From Cupriavidus cauae (GTDB lineage: Bacteria; Pseudomonadota; Gammaproteobacteria; Burkholderiales; Burkholderiaceae), in NCBI RefSeq assembly GCF_008632125.1, contig NZ_VWRN01000010.1:63240-127239 (forward strand): DNA of 64,000 nt, read 5' to 3'. The notes beneath the pieces were generated by a model. It ran no database searches and was not told the DNA's origin. It worked only from the letters and a program-made list of their open reading frames with translations. The position numbers and the translations under genes are program-made. This document shows positions 35,861-46,329 of this stretch, piece by piece (positions within the stretch are counted from its first letter, which is position 1; each line of letters begins with the position of its first letter).

Positions 35861-36080
35861 CCCACGATGATACCCGCTGCCGCCGAGGCCCGGCTCGCAC
35901 GGTACAATGCGGCACTGCGGCACGGTGCGGTCGCGCCGATGCCCGCGTCCCGCGCATCGCCGGCGGCGATCCTCGCGCCCCATCGATGCCCGCCCGATGC
36001 CCGCCGCCGGGCCGGCATCGGCCTTCGCCGCGGCTCGCGCCATCAACCCTCGCTTTCCATCCGGCTGTTCACCGATCCCC

Positions 36081-37472
36081 ATGCATATTCATATCCTCGG
36101 TATCTGCGGCACCTTCATGGGCGGCCTCGCCGTGCTGGCCAAGCAGGCCGGCCATCGCGTCACCGGCTGCGACGCCAATGTCTATCCGCCGATGAGCACG
36201 CAGCTCGAGGCCCAGGGGATCGAGCTGATCGAGGGCTTCGATCCCGCCCAGCTGTCGCTGGAACCGGACCTGTTCGTGATCGGCAACGTGGTCTCGCGCG
36301 GCAACCCGCTGATGGAAGCCATCCTGGACCGCAACCTGCCCTATGTGTCCGGCCCCCAATGGCTGGGCGAGCATGTGCTGCGCGGCAAATGGGTGCTGGC
36401 GGTGGCCGGCACGCACGGCAAGACCACCACCACGTCGATGCTCGCCTGGATCCTGCAGGACGCCGGCTACGAGCCAGGCTTCCTGGTCGGCGGCGTGCCG
36501 CAGAACTTCGGCGTGTCGGCACGGGTGACGCCCTCGGACTTCTTCGTGATCGAAGCCGACGAGTACGACACCGCCTTCTTCGACAAGCGCAGCAAGTTCG
36601 TCCACTACCGGCCGCGCACCGCGATCCTGAACAACCTGGAGTTCGATCACGCCGACATCTTTCCCGATCTCGCCGCGATCGAGACCCAGTTCCACCATCT
36701 GGTGCGCACCGTGCCGCGCCAGGGCCGGCTGCTGGTCAATGGCCTCGAAGAGAGCCTGGCGCGCGTGCTCGAGCGCGGCTGCTGGAGCGAGGTCGAGCAG
36801 TTCGGCACCGGAGACTGGCGCGCCAGCGATGCGGCGCAGGCCGCAGGTGCCGGCGCCGAGCTGGACGCCTTCGATGTCTGGCACGGCGAGACCGTGGTCG
36901 GCCGCGTGCAATGGACGCTGCAGGGCGTGCACAACCGCATGAACGCGCTGGCCGCGATCGCCGCCGCCCGCCATGTCGGCGTGCCGCCCGCCCAGGCGAT
37001 CGATTCGCTGGGCCGCTTCGCCAACGTCAAGCGCCGCATGGAAGTGCGCGGGGTGGCCGGCGGCGTCACCGTCTACGACGACTTCGCCCACCATCCGACC
37101 GCGATCCAGACCACGCTGGACGGCCTGCGCCGGCGCGTCGGCGCGGCGCGCATCCTGGCGGTGCTGGAGCCGCGCTCCAATACGATGAAGCTCGGCGTGA
37201 TGAAGGCGCAGCTGCCCGCCAGCCTCGAACTGGCCGATCTGGTATTCGGCTATGGCGCCCCCAGCGGCAAGGACGCGCTGGGCTGGGACCTGACCGAGGC
37301 GCTGGCGCCGCTGGGCGAGCGCGCCGGCGCCTTCGACAATCTGGACGCGCTGGTCGCCGCGGTACGCGCCGCGGCGCGGCCGGGCGACCATGTTCTGGTG
37401 ATGAGCAACGGCGGCTTCGGCGGCGTCCATCAGAAGCTGCTGGACGCGCTGGCGGCGCCCGCCAAGGGCTGA
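36081..37472 (+). CDS. mpl: UDP-MurNAc:tripeptide ligase (murein recycling)
   Basis: This 463-residue Mur-ligase-family enzyme reattaches the recycled L-Ala-gamma-D-Glu-meso-Dap peptide to UDP-MurNAc. Motifs: HILGICGTFMGGLAVLAKQAG (UDP-binding), AGTHGKTTTTSM (P-loop), EADEYDTAFFD, HNRMNALAAIAAA and YDDFAHHPTAI. MHIHILGICG sets the ATG at 36081; the upstream open frame is not family-like. With ampD at 5064 it is the second murein-recycling gene in the window. yqiA follows 14 bp later. Confidence 0.96.
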   Translation: MHIHILGICGTFMGGLAVLAKQAGHRVTGCDANVYPPMSTQLEAQGIELIEGFDPAQLSLEPDLFVIGNVVSRGNPLMEAILDRNLPYVSGPQWLGEHVLRGKWVLAVAGTHGKTTTTSMLAWILQDAGYEPGFLVGGVPQNFGVSARVTPSDFFVIEADEYDTAFFDKRSKFVHYRPRTAILNNLEFDHADIFPDLAAIETQFHHLVRTVPRQGRLLVNGLEESLARVLERGCWSEVEQFGTGDWRASDAAQAAGAGAELDAFDVWHGETVVGRVQWTLQGVHNRMNALAAIAAARHVGVPPAQAIDSLGRFANVKRRMEVRGVAGGVTVYDDFAHHPTAIQTTLDGLRRRVGAARILAVLEPRSNTMKLGVMKAQLPASLELADLVFGYGAPSGKDALGWDLTEALAPLGERAGAFDNLDALVAAVRAAARPGDHVLVMSNGGFGGVHQKLLDALAAPAKG

Positions 37473-37486
37473 ACGGAGCGGCGCCC

Positions 37487-38167
37487 ATGCTGTTGTATCT
37501 GCACGGATTCCGTTCGTCGCCGCGCTCGTTCAAGGCGCAACTGGTGCAGCAGCGCCTGCGCGAGCGCGGGCTGGGCCGCTACTACGCCTGTCCGATGCTC
37601 GACGTGTCGCCGGCCCGCGCGATCGAGCAGGCCGAGGCCGCGATCGCCGCGGCGCGCCTGTCGGCCCCGAGCGATCGGCCTCTGGCCATCGTCGGCTCGT
37701 CGCTCGGCGGCTACTACGCGCGCTGGCTCGGCGAGCGGCACGGCTGCCCCACCGTGCTGCTCAACCCGGCCGTGCATCCGTGGACCGATCTCGAGCGCCA
37801 TCTCGGCGAGCAGCCGCTGTGGCATGGCGGCGGCTCGGTCAAGGTCGAGCGCCATCATCTGCAGGAACTGCTGGATCTGCGCGTCGACACGCTGCGCCAC
37901 CCGGAGCGCTTCTATCTGCTGGCCGCGACCGGCGACGAGGTGCTCGATTACCGCGAGATGGTGGCGTCCTGCCAGGGGGCGCGTATCCGCGTGATCGAGG
38001 GAAGCGACCACGGCATCAGCGAGTTCGCCGACTATGTCGACGAGGTGCTGGACTTCTGCGGCTACGGCCATGCCGACAACGCCGAGAACGCCGGCGAAAC
38101 CCGCGAAACCGGGCAAGCCGGGACATCCGGCGAGGAGACGGACAACAAGGACGGTGGCAATGCCTGA
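37487..38167 (+). CDS. YqiA-type alpha/beta-hydrolase esterase
   Basis: This 226-residue alpha/beta hydrolase has the oxyanion region [14 protein letters not shown], nucleophile Ser in [14 protein letters not shown], and a likely catalytic His in [10 protein letters not shown]. YqiA proteins hydrolyse short acyl esters. The last 30 residues are a Glu/Thr/Asn-rich tail. GGAG precedes the ATG. It overlaps the ubiC-like start by 8 bp. Confidence 0.9.
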   Translation: MLLYLHGFRSSPRSFKAQLVQQRLRERGLGRYYACPMLDVSPARAIEQAEAAIAAARLSAPSDRPLAIVGSSLGGYYARWLGERHGCPTVLLNPAVHPWTDLERHLGEQPLWHGGGSVKVERHHLQELLDLRVDTLRHPERFYLLAATGDEVLDYREMVASCQGARIRVIEGSDHGISEFADYVDEVLDFCGYGHADNAENAGETRETGQAGTSGEETDNKDGGNA

Positions 38168-38786
38168 CGCCTGCGCGGCGCGCGTGCGCCGCTGTGCCTG
38201 GAGCGGGCATCTGCCGTTCGACGCGGCGCTGGGCGCCAACCTGCGGCGCTGGATCACCGGCGAAGGCTCGCTGACCGCCCGGCTGATCACCGCCTCGTCG
38301 CGCTTTCGCGTCAGCAAGCTGTCGCAGCGGATGGAGCGGCCACTGGCGGACGAGTGGCACACGCTCGGGCTGGGCGCGCCGCTGCCCGTGATCGCGCGCG
38401 ACGTGCTGCTGGTCTGCGACAACACCCCGGCCGTGTTCGGCCACACCATCGTCCATCCGCGCCATGCGCGCCGCGACTGGCCCTTCCTCGGCGGACTGGG
38501 CGACCGGCCGCTGGGCGGCGCGCTGTTCGTCGATCCGCGCGTGCGCCGCGACCCCTTCGAATTCGCCCGCCTGCTGCCGCATCATCCGCTGGCGCAGCGG
38601 CTGCGCCGCGCGCTGCCCGAATTCGGCGAGGAGCTGGCGGGAATCATGCTGCCGGCGCGGCGCTCGGTGTTCCGCCGCGGCGCGGGCGTGATGCTGGTGA
38701 CCGAGGTATTCCTGCCCGACCTCGCCACGCGCCCGGCGCCGCGCACCGCGACCGGCATGCCGGTGCCGATGCGTCCGCCGCGATAG
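38160..38786 (+). CDS. ubiC: Chorismate pyruvate-lyase family protein
   Basis: This 208-residue cytosolic enzyme should split chorismate into pyruvate and 4-hydroxybenzoate, the first step of ubiquinone synthesis. Recognisable parts are [46 protein letters not shown] (product-binding region), [14 protein letters not shown] and GEELWARR-like [10 protein letters not shown]. It is slightly longer than E. coli UbiC (165) but fits betaproteobacterial members. It overlaps yqiA; mpl-yqiA-ubiC look like one operon. Confidence 0.85.
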   Translation: MPDACAARVRRCAWSGHLPFDAALGANLRRWITGEGSLTARLITASSRFRVSKLSQRMERPLADEWHTLGLGAPLPVIARDVLLVCDNTPAVFGHTIVHPRHARRDWPFLGGLGDRPLGGALFVDPRVRRDPFEFARLLPHHPLAQRLRRALPEFGEELAGIMLPARRSVFRRGAGVMLVTEVFLPDLATRPAPRTATGMPVPMRPPR

Positions 38787-38807
38787 GGGAGAGCGACCCG
38801 ACAGACG

Positions 38808-38893
38808 CGATGGATGCGATGGATGCGATGGACGCGATGGACGCGTCGGAGGTGATGGACGCGACCGATGCGACCGATGCAATCGATGCCGAC
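38808..38893. repeat. 9-bp GCGATGGAT-type repeats after ubiC
   Basis: About nine copies of GCGATGGAT/GCGATGGAC and then GCGACCGAT lie between ubiC and fabG. The unit is a multiple of three, and the frame is open (MDAMDAMDA), but no gene extends through it. Confidence 0.85.
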
Positions 38894-38982
38894 GGCGCCG
38901 CGGCCGACGACGCGCGGACCCGCCCCAACCCGAACAAAAAAACGATAACGACAGCCAACCCCACTACCACGAGAACTCAACG

Positions 38983-39723
38983 ATGAAACTTCAGGGACGG
39001 ATTGCCATCGTCACCGGCGCCGCCGCCGGTATCGGCTTTGCGACCGCGCGGCGCTTCGCCGCCGAGGGCGCCATCGTGATCCTGTGCGACGTCAACGCCG
39101 AGCGCGTCCAGCAGGCCGCCGCGCAGCTGGCCGCCGGCGGCGCCACCGTCCGCGCGCACCGGGTCGACGTCACGCAGCGCGAGCAGGTCGACACGATGGT
39201 CGCGGCGACGCTGACCGAGTACGGCCAGATCGACATCCTGGTCAACAACGCCGGCATCACCAAGGACGCGCGCCTGGTCAAGATGACCGAGGCCCAGTTC
39301 GACGCGGTGATCGACGTCAACCTGAAGGGCGTGTTCCATTGCGCGCAGGCCGTCGCCGGCCCGATGATCGAGCGCGGCCGCGGCGTGATCCTGAACGCCT
39401 CCAGCGTGGTCGGCCTGTACGGCAATTTCGGCCAGACCAACTACGCCGCGAGCAAGTTCGGCGTGGTCGGCTTCACCAAGACCTGGGCGCGCGAGCTCGG
39501 GCCCAAGGGCGTGCGCGTCAACGCGGTGTGCCCGGGTTTCGTCGCCACCGAGATCCTGCAGACGGTGCCGGACAAGGTGCTCGACGGCATGAAGCAGGCC
39601 TGCTGGCTGGGCCGGCTGGCCGAGCCGGACGAGATCGCCAGCATCTACGCCTTCCTGGCCAGCGACGACGCCAGCTATATCAACGGCACCGCGATCGAGG
39701 CCAGCGGCGGCATGTCGATCTGA
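38983..39723 (+). CDS. fabG: 3-Oxoacyl-ACP reductase FabG-like short-chain dehydrogenase
   Basis: This 246-residue NADP-dependent Rossmann enzyme has the cofactor loop TGAAAGIG (about 11-18), NNAG at 88-91, Ser141, Tyr154 and Lys158 in YAASK, and a C-terminal GGMSI. It would reduce 3-oxoacyl-ACP in fatty-acid synthesis. Because it is not inside a fab cluster it could be a paralogue with another substrate. It lies between ubiC and the RNB nuclease, flanked on both sides by tandem repeats. Confidence 0.88.
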   Translation: MKLQGRIAIVTGAAAGIGFATARRFAAEGAIVILCDVNAERVQQAAAQLAAGGATVRAHRVDVTQREQVDTMVAATLTEYGQIDILVNNAGITKDARLVKMTEAQFDAVIDVNLKGVFHCAQAVAGPMIERGRGVILNASSVVGLYGNFGQTNYAASKFGVVGFTKTWARELGPKGVRVNAVCPGFVATEILQTVPDKVLDGMKQACWLGRLAEPDEIASIYAFLASDDASYINGTAIEASGGMSI

Positions 39724-39727
39724 GGGC

Positions 39728-39870
39728 GCGCTTCCGGACACACTCCCGGACGCGCTTCCGCACGCGCCTCCGGACGCGCCTCCGGACGCGTTTCCGGACG
39801 CGTTTCCGGTCGCGCGTCCGGACGGCTCCCGGGCAGGCTTTCCGGCGCGTTCGCGGGCACGTTTCCCGGC
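39728..39870. repeat. 12-bp CGCGCCTCCGGA-type repeats after fabG
   Basis: Eight or more copies of a 12-bp unit (CGCGCCTCCGGA, CGCGTTTCCGGA and variants) start right after the fabG stop codon. The remainder of the 389-bp gap 39724-40112 shows no gene. Confidence 0.88.
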
Positions 39871-40112
39871 ACGCTTGCCGGCACGCCGCGGCGCCGGGCA
39901 CCCGCCGCCGCCGGACACGTTTTATTGCGTGGCCCGGCAGACGGCCGCGCCACCCCGGTACGGTATCATTGACGACCGGCCGCGGCGCCCATGCGCGCGG
40001 CCCATGACCCCCCCGCCCGGCCCGTGCCGGGCGGTGACGCTTATCCATTTCCGAGGCGGGCAGCGCGCCTCGCCGACGCCCGGTTTCCGGCATATCTGAA
40101 AGACCCGATCCC

Positions 40113-42299
40113 ATGCAGTTGTTGTTCGAGGAAGGCGGCGAGATCCGCGCCGGTACCGTGCTGAATCAGCAAGGCGAGGCCTATCAGGTCGAATTGCCCG
40201 CGGGCAAGCGCACCAAGGTCAAGTCGCGCGACGTGCTGCTGCAGTTCGCGCAGCCGAGCGCGGCCGAGCTGCTGTCGCAGACGGCGGCGCTGACCGGCGA
40301 GATCGATCTCGATTTCCTGTGGGAATGCGCCCCCGAGCAGGAGTTCGGCTTCACCGACTTGGCCGCCGAGTACTACGGTGCGTCGGCGAGCCCCGCGCAA
40401 CAGGCGGCGCTGGCGATGGCGCTGCACGGCAATCCGGTCTATTTCCGCCGCAAGGGCCGCGGCCGCTACCAGCGCGCGCCCGAGGACCAGCTGAAGGCGG
40501 CGCTGGCCGGGCTCGAGCGCAAGCGCCAGCAGGCGCTGGTGCAGGCCGAATACGAACAGCAACTGAAGGCCGGCGTGCTGCCCGAGGCGTTCCGCGGCAA
40601 GGTGCTGACGCTGCTGTTCAAGCCGGACAAGAACAGCCTCGAGTACAAGGCGCTCGATGCCGCGTGCACCGCGCTGGGCAAGTCGCCGATGCGGCTGATG
40701 ATCGAGGTCGGCGGCGTGCCGAACGCGCGCGCGCTGCACGAGGCCCGCTTCCTGTCCGAGTGCTTCCCCAAGGGCACCGGCTTTCCGGAGATCACGGTGC
40801 CGGAGCCGGGCGGCGACCTCCCCCTCGCGCCGGTCGAGGCGTTCTCGATCGACGACGTCACCACCACCGAGATCGACGACGCGCTGTCGGTGATGCCGCT
40901 GGACGAGGGGCGCCTGCGCATCGGCATCCATATCGCGGCCCCGGGCCTGGGCATCCGCCGCGGCGATCCGCTCGACGCGATCGCGCGGCAGCGGCTGTCG
41001 ACGGTCTACTTTCCGGGCGACAAGATCACGATGCTGCCGGACGCGGTGGTCGAGCGCTACACGCTGCAGGAAGGGCGACAGTGCCCGGCGCTGTCGCTGT
41101 ACGTGACCTACGATCCGGCCGCGCAGCAGATCCTCGCCAGCGAGACGCGCGCGGAGATGGTCAAGATCGCCTCCAATCTGCGCCACAACCTGCTCGACGA
41201 GGTGGTGACCGAGGCGGCGCTGACCGAAGGCAGCGGCGACTATCCGTTCCGCGAGGCACTGACCGCGCTGTGGGGCTTCGCCAATTTCCTCTACGACGAG
41301 CGCCAGCGCGCGCGCATCGCCAGCGGCCTGCGGCCGGAGTCGCACAGCCGCGCCGACTACAGCTTCTATCTGGACGAGCAGCCCGACGGCAGCCAGCGCG
41401 TGCGCATCGAGCAGCGCAAGCGCGGATCGCCGCTGGACAAGATCGTCGCCGAGCTGATGATCCTGGCCAACAGCACCTGGGGCAAGCTGCTGGCCGACCA
41501 CGGCGTGCCGGGCATCTACCGCACGCAGAAGGTGTGGGGCATGCACCGGACCCGCATGCAGACCTATCCGGCACCGCACGAGGGGCTTGGCGTCGCGCAG
41601 TATGCGTGGAGCACCTCGCCGCTGCGCCGCTATGTCGATCTGGTCAACCAGTGGCAGATCATCGCGGCCGCGCAGCACGGCGTCACCGCGAAGCTGGTGG
41701 CGCCGTTCAAGCCCAAGGACGCCGACCTGCTGGCCGCGGTGGCGGACTTCGAGGGCACCTATGCCGCCTATGCCGAGCACCAGTCGACCATGGAGCGTTA
41801 CTGGTGCCTGCGCTGGCTCGCGCAGGAGAACCGCGAACGCATGATGGCGACCGTGCTGAAGGACGGCGCGGTGCGCTTTGCCGAGATCCCGCTGGTCACG
41901 CGTGTGCCCGAACTCGCGCAGGCCGCGCGCGGCACGCAGGTGCTGCTCGAAATCGCCGGCACCGACGAGCTGACGCTGGAAGTCAGCTGTCGGGTGCTGG
42001 AGGTGTTTGCCGGCGAGGGTGAGCTGCCAGCCGAAGAACTGGAAGGCGATGAAGAATCGGCGGAGGTCTCCGCCGAAGCGGCCGCCGAGGTGGCGGCCGA
42101 GCAGGCCGCGGAAGAGGCCGCCGAGCAGGGCGCCGAGACGGTGCCGGAGACATTGGACGGTACCGGTACCGAAGCGCCGGCCGAAGCCATCCCCGGCGAA
42201 AGGGCCAACGCCAACGCCAACGACAGCGCCGGCGACGGCGCCGATGGTCGCGACGGCGCTGCCAGGACCGCCGGCAACGGCGGCCCCGCTGCCTCCTGA
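40113..42299 (+). CDS. RNB-domain exoribonuclease (RNase II/R family)
   Basis: This 728-residue processive 3'-5' exoribonuclease has an N-terminal OB/cold-shock-like part to about 230 and an RNB catalytic domain starting EAFSIDDVTTTEIDDALSV, whose acidic residues hold Mg2+. STSPLRRYVDLVNQW is the conserved C-terminal RNB motif. An S1-like end follows. The last 85 residues are a Glu/Ala-rich tail and an Asn/Gly/Asp run (GERANANANDSAGDGADGRD), low complexity and outside the family length. It degrades RNA in the cytosol. Confidence 0.93.
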   Translation: MQLLFEEGGEIRAGTVLNQQGEAYQVELPAGKRTKVKSRDVLLQFAQPSAAELLSQTAALTGEIDLDFLWECAPEQEFGFTDLAAEYYGASASPAQQAALAMALHGNPVYFRRKGRGRYQRAPEDQLKAALAGLERKRQQALVQAEYEQQLKAGVLPEAFRGKVLTLLFKPDKNSLEYKALDAACTALGKSPMRLMIEVGGVPNARALHEARFLSECFPKGTGFPEITVPEPGGDLPLAPVEAFSIDDVTTTEIDDALSVMPLDEGRLRIGIHIAAPGLGIRRGDPLDAIARQRLSTVYFPGDKITMLPDAVVERYTLQEGRQCPALSLYVTYDPAAQQILASETRAEMVKIASNLRHNLLDEVVTEAALTEGSGDYPFREALTALWGFANFLYDERQRARIASGLRPESHSRADYSFYLDEQPDGSQRVRIEQRKRGSPLDKIVAELMILANSTWGKLLADHGVPGIYRTQKVWGMHRTRMQTYPAPHEGLGVAQYAWSTSPLRRYVDLVNQWQIIAAAQHGVTAKLVAPFKPKDADLLAAVADFEGTYAAYAEHQSTMERYWCLRWLAQENRERMMATVLKDGAVRFAEIPLVTRVPELAQAARGTQVLLEIAGTDELTLEVSCRVLEVFAGEGELPAEELEGDEESAEVSAEAAAEVAAEQAAEEAAEQGAETVPETLDGTGTEAPAEAIPGERANANANDSAGDGADGRDGAARTAGNGGPAAS

Positions 42300-42311
42300 T
42301 CCAGGCCTGCC

Positions 42312-43265
42312 GTGAACCTCGCCCGCGCTTCCCGCCAGTGGTGGCAAGGCAGCAGCACGATGGCCAAGGCCATCGCGATCTCGCTGGCCGTGCACGCGCT
42401 GCTGCTGGCAGTGCGCTTCGGCGCGCCGGAGGCCTTCGAGATCAAGCGCAGCGACACCGCGCTCGACGTGGTGCTGGTCAATGCGAAGTCGGGCCAGCAG
42501 CCGCTCAAGCCCGCCGCACTGGCCCAGGCCGACCTCGACGGCGGCGGCGACCATGAGCAGCAGCGTGCCAGCACGCCGCTGCCGGCGCAGCCCATCCCGC
42601 GCGAGGGCGATCTGGTGCGCCAGGTGCAGCGCCGCGTCGATCTGCTCGAGGAGCGCCAGCAGCGGCTGATGACACAGCTGCGCGAGAGCGCGCCGCCGGT
42701 CCACAGCCAGCCGCTGCGTCCGGGCGAACGCCGTCTCGATACCCCGGCGCGCGGCCAGGACGAGCACGATTCGCTCGACGAGATGGCGCGGCTGGAGGCC
42801 GAGATCGCCCGCAATCTGGAGCACTACGCGCGCCGGCCCAAGCGCCACCAGATCACCGCCACCAGCGCGCAGCAGGTGGTCTACGCCCGCTACTACGACC
42901 GCCTGCGCAAGAAGATCGAGGCGCGCGGCACCGCCGACTTCCCTCGCCGCGCCGGCCAGCCGCTGTACGGCGAGCTGATCGTGGCGATCAACGTCGACCG
43001 GCATGGCCGGCTCGGTTACGAGCGCGGCGGCTACCGCGTCGACGGCGTCGAGCTGGTCAAGAGCTCGGGCAACGCCGCTCTGGACCGCCAGGCCATCGCG
43101 ATCGTGCGCGCCGCGGCGCCGTTCGGCGAGTTTTCGCCGGAGATGCGGGCCCGCTACGATATTCTCGAAGTGATTTCGACGTTCAAGTTCTCGCGCAGCG
43201 GGCTGGAAACCCGGCTGCAATCCCGGTTGCCGTCCCAGGCGCCATCGCCGCTGCCATCCCGATAA
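42312..43265 (+). CDS. TonB-family energy-transducer-like protein
   Basis: This 317-residue protein starts with GTG at 42312. An N-terminal membrane segment (AKAIAISLAVHALLLAVRF) has the His of TonB-type anchors. A coiled/linker region follows (RQVQRRVDLLEERQQRLM, DEMARLEAEIARNLEHY), then a C-terminal TonB domain (YYDRLRKKIEARGTADFP, GELIVAINVDRHGRLGYERGGYR, AAPFGEFSPEMR). It lacks the Pro-rich linker of classical TonB. No ExbB/ExbD genes are near. It lies 12 bp after the RNB gene and directly abuts aroE. Confidence 0.88.
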   Translation: MNLARASRQWWQGSSTMAKAIAISLAVHALLLAVRFGAPEAFEIKRSDTALDVVLVNAKSGQQPLKPAALAQADLDGGGDHEQQRASTPLPAQPIPREGDLVRQVQRRVDLLEERQQRLMTQLRESAPPVHSQPLRPGERRLDTPARGQDEHDSLDEMARLEAEIARNLEHYARRPKRHQITATSAQQVVYARYYDRLRKKIEARGTADFPRRAGQPLYGELIVAINVDRHGRLGYERGGYRVDGVELVKSSGNAALDRQAIAIVRAAAPFGEFSPEMRARYDILEVISTFKFSRSGLETRLQSRLPSQAPSPLPSR

Positions 43266-44240
43266 ATGCCCAACGCTACCGACATGCCCAACCCTGACCT
43301 CGCCGTGGACCGCTATGCCGTGGTCGGCAACCCGATCGCGCACAGCCGCTCGCCGCAGATTCATGCCGCCTTCGCGCGCCAGACCGCGCAGGCGCTCAGC
43401 TACGAACGGCTGCTGGCGCCGCTGGACGGGTTTGCCGACACCGTGCGCCGGTTCTTCGCCGAGGGCGGCCAGGGCCTGAACGTGACGACGCCGTTCAAGG
43501 TGCAGGCCTTCGAGCTGGCCGACCGGCTGACGCCCGGCGCCGAGGCCGCCGGCGCGGTCAACACGCTGTGGATGGAGGACGGCCTGCTGCACGGCGACAA
43601 CACCGACGGCGTCGGCCTGGTGCGCGATATCGTCGATCGTCTCGGCGTCGAGCTCGAAGGGCGGCGCATCCTGCTGCTGGGCGCCGGCGGCGCCGCGATG
43701 GGCGCGATGCTGCCGCTGATCGATTGCCGGCCCGACCGCATCGTGGTGGCCAACCGCACCGCCGACCGCGCCAGCGAGATGCTGGAGAACTTCGCCGAGG
43801 CCGCCGGCGAGGCCGGCGTCGAACTGTGGGGCGGCGGCTTCGAGGCGCTGGCCGGGCTGTCCGAGGAGGACGGCTGCGAGGTGGTGATCAACGCGACCGC
43901 CGGCAGCCTCCAGGGCGAGGTGCCGCCGGTGCCCGAGGCGCTGCTCGGCGAGGGCGTGCTGGCCTACGACATGATGTACGGCGCCGAGCCGACCGTGTTC
44001 CTGCAGTACGCGGCGGCGCAGGGCGCCCGCACCGCCGATGGGCTCGGCATGCTCGTCGAGCAGGCGGCGCAGGCCTTCTACCTCTGGCGCGGCGTGCATC
44101 CCGATACCGCGCCGGTGCTCGAGGAACTGCGGGCCGCGCTGCGGGCCGAAGCCGGGTGCGAAGCGGCTGCCGAACCGGGACCCAAAGCGGCGGCCGAACC
44201 CCAGGCCAAACCGCACGGCAAACCGCAGGCCGGACGCTGA
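43266..44240 (+). CDS. aroE: Shikimate dehydrogenase
   Basis: This 324-residue NADPH enzyme reduces 3-dehydroshikimate to shikimate, three steps before chorismate, the UbiC substrate. Motifs: AVVGNPIAHSRSPQIHAAFA, LNVTTPFKVQAFE with catalytic Lys, GDNTDGVGLVRDI with catalytic Asp, LLLGAGGAAMGA and ADGLGMLVEQAAQAF. It is about 40 residues longer than usual because of an Ala/Glu/Pro/Lys tail (PGPKAAAEPQAKPHGKPQAG). It abuts the preceding stop directly. Confidence 0.96.
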   Translation: MPNATDMPNPDLAVDRYAVVGNPIAHSRSPQIHAAFARQTAQALSYERLLAPLDGFADTVRRFFAEGGQGLNVTTPFKVQAFELADRLTPGAEAAGAVNTLWMEDGLLHGDNTDGVGLVRDIVDRLGVELEGRRILLLGAGGAAMGAMLPLIDCRPDRIVVANRTADRASEMLENFAEAAGEAGVELWGGGFEALAGLSEEDGCEVVINATAGSLQGEVPPVPEALLGEGVLAYDMMYGAEPTVFLQYAAAQGARTADGLGMLVEQAAQAFYLWRGVHPDTAPVLEELRAALRAEAGCEAAAEPGPKAAAEPQAKPHGKPQAGR

Positions 44241-44294
44241 CCTCGGGCGCATCCCGTTCTTCCGCTACGCCGACTGACCGACGCGAGTTCCGCC

Positions 44295-45068
44295 TTGGCC
44301 CAACGCAAACGCGCCGTCCGTTCCCGTGCCGCCGCCGCGTCCGCGCGCGCCGGCACTTCCGCGCCGCTGCGCTGGCTCGCATGGCTGCTGGGCAGCGTGC
44401 TGGCCGGCGTGGTCGCGATGCAGGTCTATTTCTTCCTGCAGATCGCCGCGTGGCAGGTAGTCGACCCCGGTCCGACCTCGTTCATGCGCGCCGAGCGCTG
44501 GCGCCTGTGCGGCTGGAATGTCTGGAGCTGCGGCATCGAGCGGCAGTGGGTGCCGTATGGCGAGATCTCGCGCAACCTGAAGCGCGCCGTGATCGCCAGC
44601 GAGGACGCCGACTTCGTCAATCATCCGGGCTACGACTTCGACGCGATGCTGGAAGCCTGGGAGCGCAACAAGAAGCGCGGCCATATCGTGCGCGGCGGGT
44701 CGACCATCACGCAGCAGCTGGCCAAGAACCTGTTCCTGTCGCCCGAGCAGCATTACCTGCGCAAGGGCCAGGAACTCTTGATTACCTGGATGCTGGAGTT
44801 CTGGCTCGACAAGCAGCGCATCTACGAGATCTATCTGAACTCGGTCGAGTGGGGCGAGGGCGTGTTCGGCGCCGAGGCCGCCGCCCGGCACTACTTCAAG
44901 ACCAGCGCCGGCCGTCTCAGCGTGGGCCAGGCGGCGCGCCTGGCGGCGGCGCTGCCGGCGCCAAAATGCTTCGACAAGAAGCAGTACTGCGCGCATGTGC
45001 GCGTCAACTTCCGCGCCAAGGCCGGCATCATCGCGCGCCGGATGGGCTCGGCCACGCTGCCGGACTGA
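44295..45068 (+). CDS. mtgA: Monofunctional peptidoglycan glycosyltransferase
   Basis: This 257-residue GT51 enzyme polymerises lipid II glycan strands. It has a basic N-terminus, one membrane segment (about 26-50) and a periplasmic GT51 domain: [18 protein letters not shown] (catalytic Glu103), [48 protein letters not shown]. No transpeptidase domain follows, as expected for MtgA. The start appears to be TTG at 44295. It is the last gene of the plus-strand block that began at mpl. Confidence 0.95.
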   Translation: MAQRKRAVRSRAAAASARAGTSAPLRWLAWLLGSVLAGVVAMQVYFFLQIAAWQVVDPGPTSFMRAERWRLCGWNVWSCGIERQWVPYGEISRNLKRAVIASEDADFVNHPGYDFDAMLEAWERNKKRGHIVRGGSTITQQLAKNLFLSPEQHYLRKGQELLITWMLEFWLDKQRIYEIYLNSVEWGEGVFGAEAAARHYFKTSAGRLSVGQAARLAAALPAPKCFDKKQYCAHVRVNFRAKAGIIARRMGSATLPD

Positions 45069-45132
45069 TGACGTACGGCAGCGGGCAGCCCGCCGGGCGG
45101 CCCGGTCGTCGCGGCGCCGGGCCTTGGGGCTT

Positions 45133-46095
45133 CTAGCTGAGCCAGCCCTTGCGGCGGAAATAGATCAGCGGAATCGCCGCCGACACCGCCATCAGCGCAA
45201 TCGCCCACGGATAGCCGCCGGCCCAGTCGAGCTCGGGCATCACCTTGAAGTTCATGCCGTAGACGCTTGCGATCAGGGTCGGCGGCATCAGCGCCACCGA
45301 CACCACCGAGAACAGCTTGATGATCTTGTTCTGGTTGATGTTGATGAAACCGACCGTGGCGTCCATCAGGAAGTTGATCTTGTCGAACAGGAACGCGGTG
45401 TGGTTCTCGATCGAGTCGATATCGCGCAGGATCTGGCGCGCCTCGTCCTGCTGCTCGGCGGACAGCAGCTGGCTGCGCATCAGGAAGGACAGCGCCCGCC
45501 GGGTGTCCATCACGTTGCGGCGGATGCGGCCATTGCGGTCTTCCTCGCGCGCGATGGTCTCGAGCACATCGGCCGCCGCGGCGTCGGTCACGTTCTCGGC
45601 CAGTACGCGCTTGCTGGCGTCCTCCAGCCGTTCGTAGATCTCCTCGATCGAGTCGGCCGAGTACTCGGCGTCGGTCGCGTACAGATCCATCAGCACGTCC
45701 TTGGCGTTGCGCACCGAGCCCGGGCGCATGCGGGCGCGCAGCCGCACCAGCCGGAACACCGGCAGGTCCTCGTCGTGGATGGAGAACAGCACGTCGCGCG
45801 TCAGCACGAACGCCACGCGCACGTTGCGCGAGACCTCGTCCTCGTCGAGCAGGAAGTCGGTGCGAATATGGATGTTTTCATCCTCGCCCTCGAAATAACG
45901 CGCCGAGGCCTCGAGGTCGCCGAGGTCCTCGAGCTCGGGCAGGGCCACGCCGTAGGCTTCCTTGATCCAGTCCAGTTCCTCGTCGTCGGGGCTGACGACA
46001 TCGATCCAGATGGGCTTGTGCTGCAGCAACTCGTTGCGGTCGTCGACCTGCTCCTGGGCGAGCCGGCCTTTCTGCAGGACGAACAGATTGATCAT
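45133..46095 (-). CDS. corA: Magnesium/cobalt transporter CorA
   Basis: This 320-residue protein is a pentameric Mg2+ channel with a large cytosolic N-terminal domain and two C-terminal helices. The hallmark GMN filter is at residues 280-282 (YGMNF) after helix 1 (FSVVSVALMPPTLIASV). WAIALMAVSAAIPLIYFRRKGWLS forms helix 2 and the basic end. AAGGAAT lies before the ATG at 46095. It is preceded by an unusually long structured leader with a terminator (46330-46510), pointing to RNA-level control by metal or translation. Confidence 0.96.
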   Translation of the reverse strand: MINLFVLQKGRLAQEQVDDRNELLQHKPIWIDVVSPDDEELDWIKEAYGVALPELEDLGDLEASARYFEGEDENIHIRTDFLLDEDEVSRNVRVAFVLTRDVLFSIHDEDLPVFRLVRLRARMRPGSVRNAKDVLMDLYATDAEYSADSIEEIYERLEDASKRVLAENVTDAAAADVLETIAREEDRNGRIRRNVMDTRRALSFLMRSQLLSAEQQDEARQILRDIDSIENHTAFLFDKINFLMDATVGFININQNKIIKLFSVVSVALMPPTLIASVYGMNFKVMPELDWAGGYPWAIALMAVSAAIPLIYFRRKGWLS

Positions 46096-46329
46096 CCCCG
46101 GTATTCCTTATGCCGTGCGATGAAGAAAAGCGGCAGGCAGGCTTGCGGCACGGCCGGGCCGCGCCCTTCGCGACGGCGAATGGCGGGCTCGAAGGCAAGC
46201 GTGATCGCGCTGCGCGGACGGGCCGTGCAAGGCGATGGCGTTTGCCGTTGATGGCTGGCAAGCCGGGTGAGGGAAGTCCGCAACAACGCGGCGGGCCTGT
46301 TGAAGCGATGGCCGCCGGTGGCAGTACGG

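Noticed and set aside
40041..44252. A 1403-codon antisense open frame over the RNB, TonB-like and aroE genes
   Set aside because: Same GC-rich antisense artefact. The three sense genes are clear family members.
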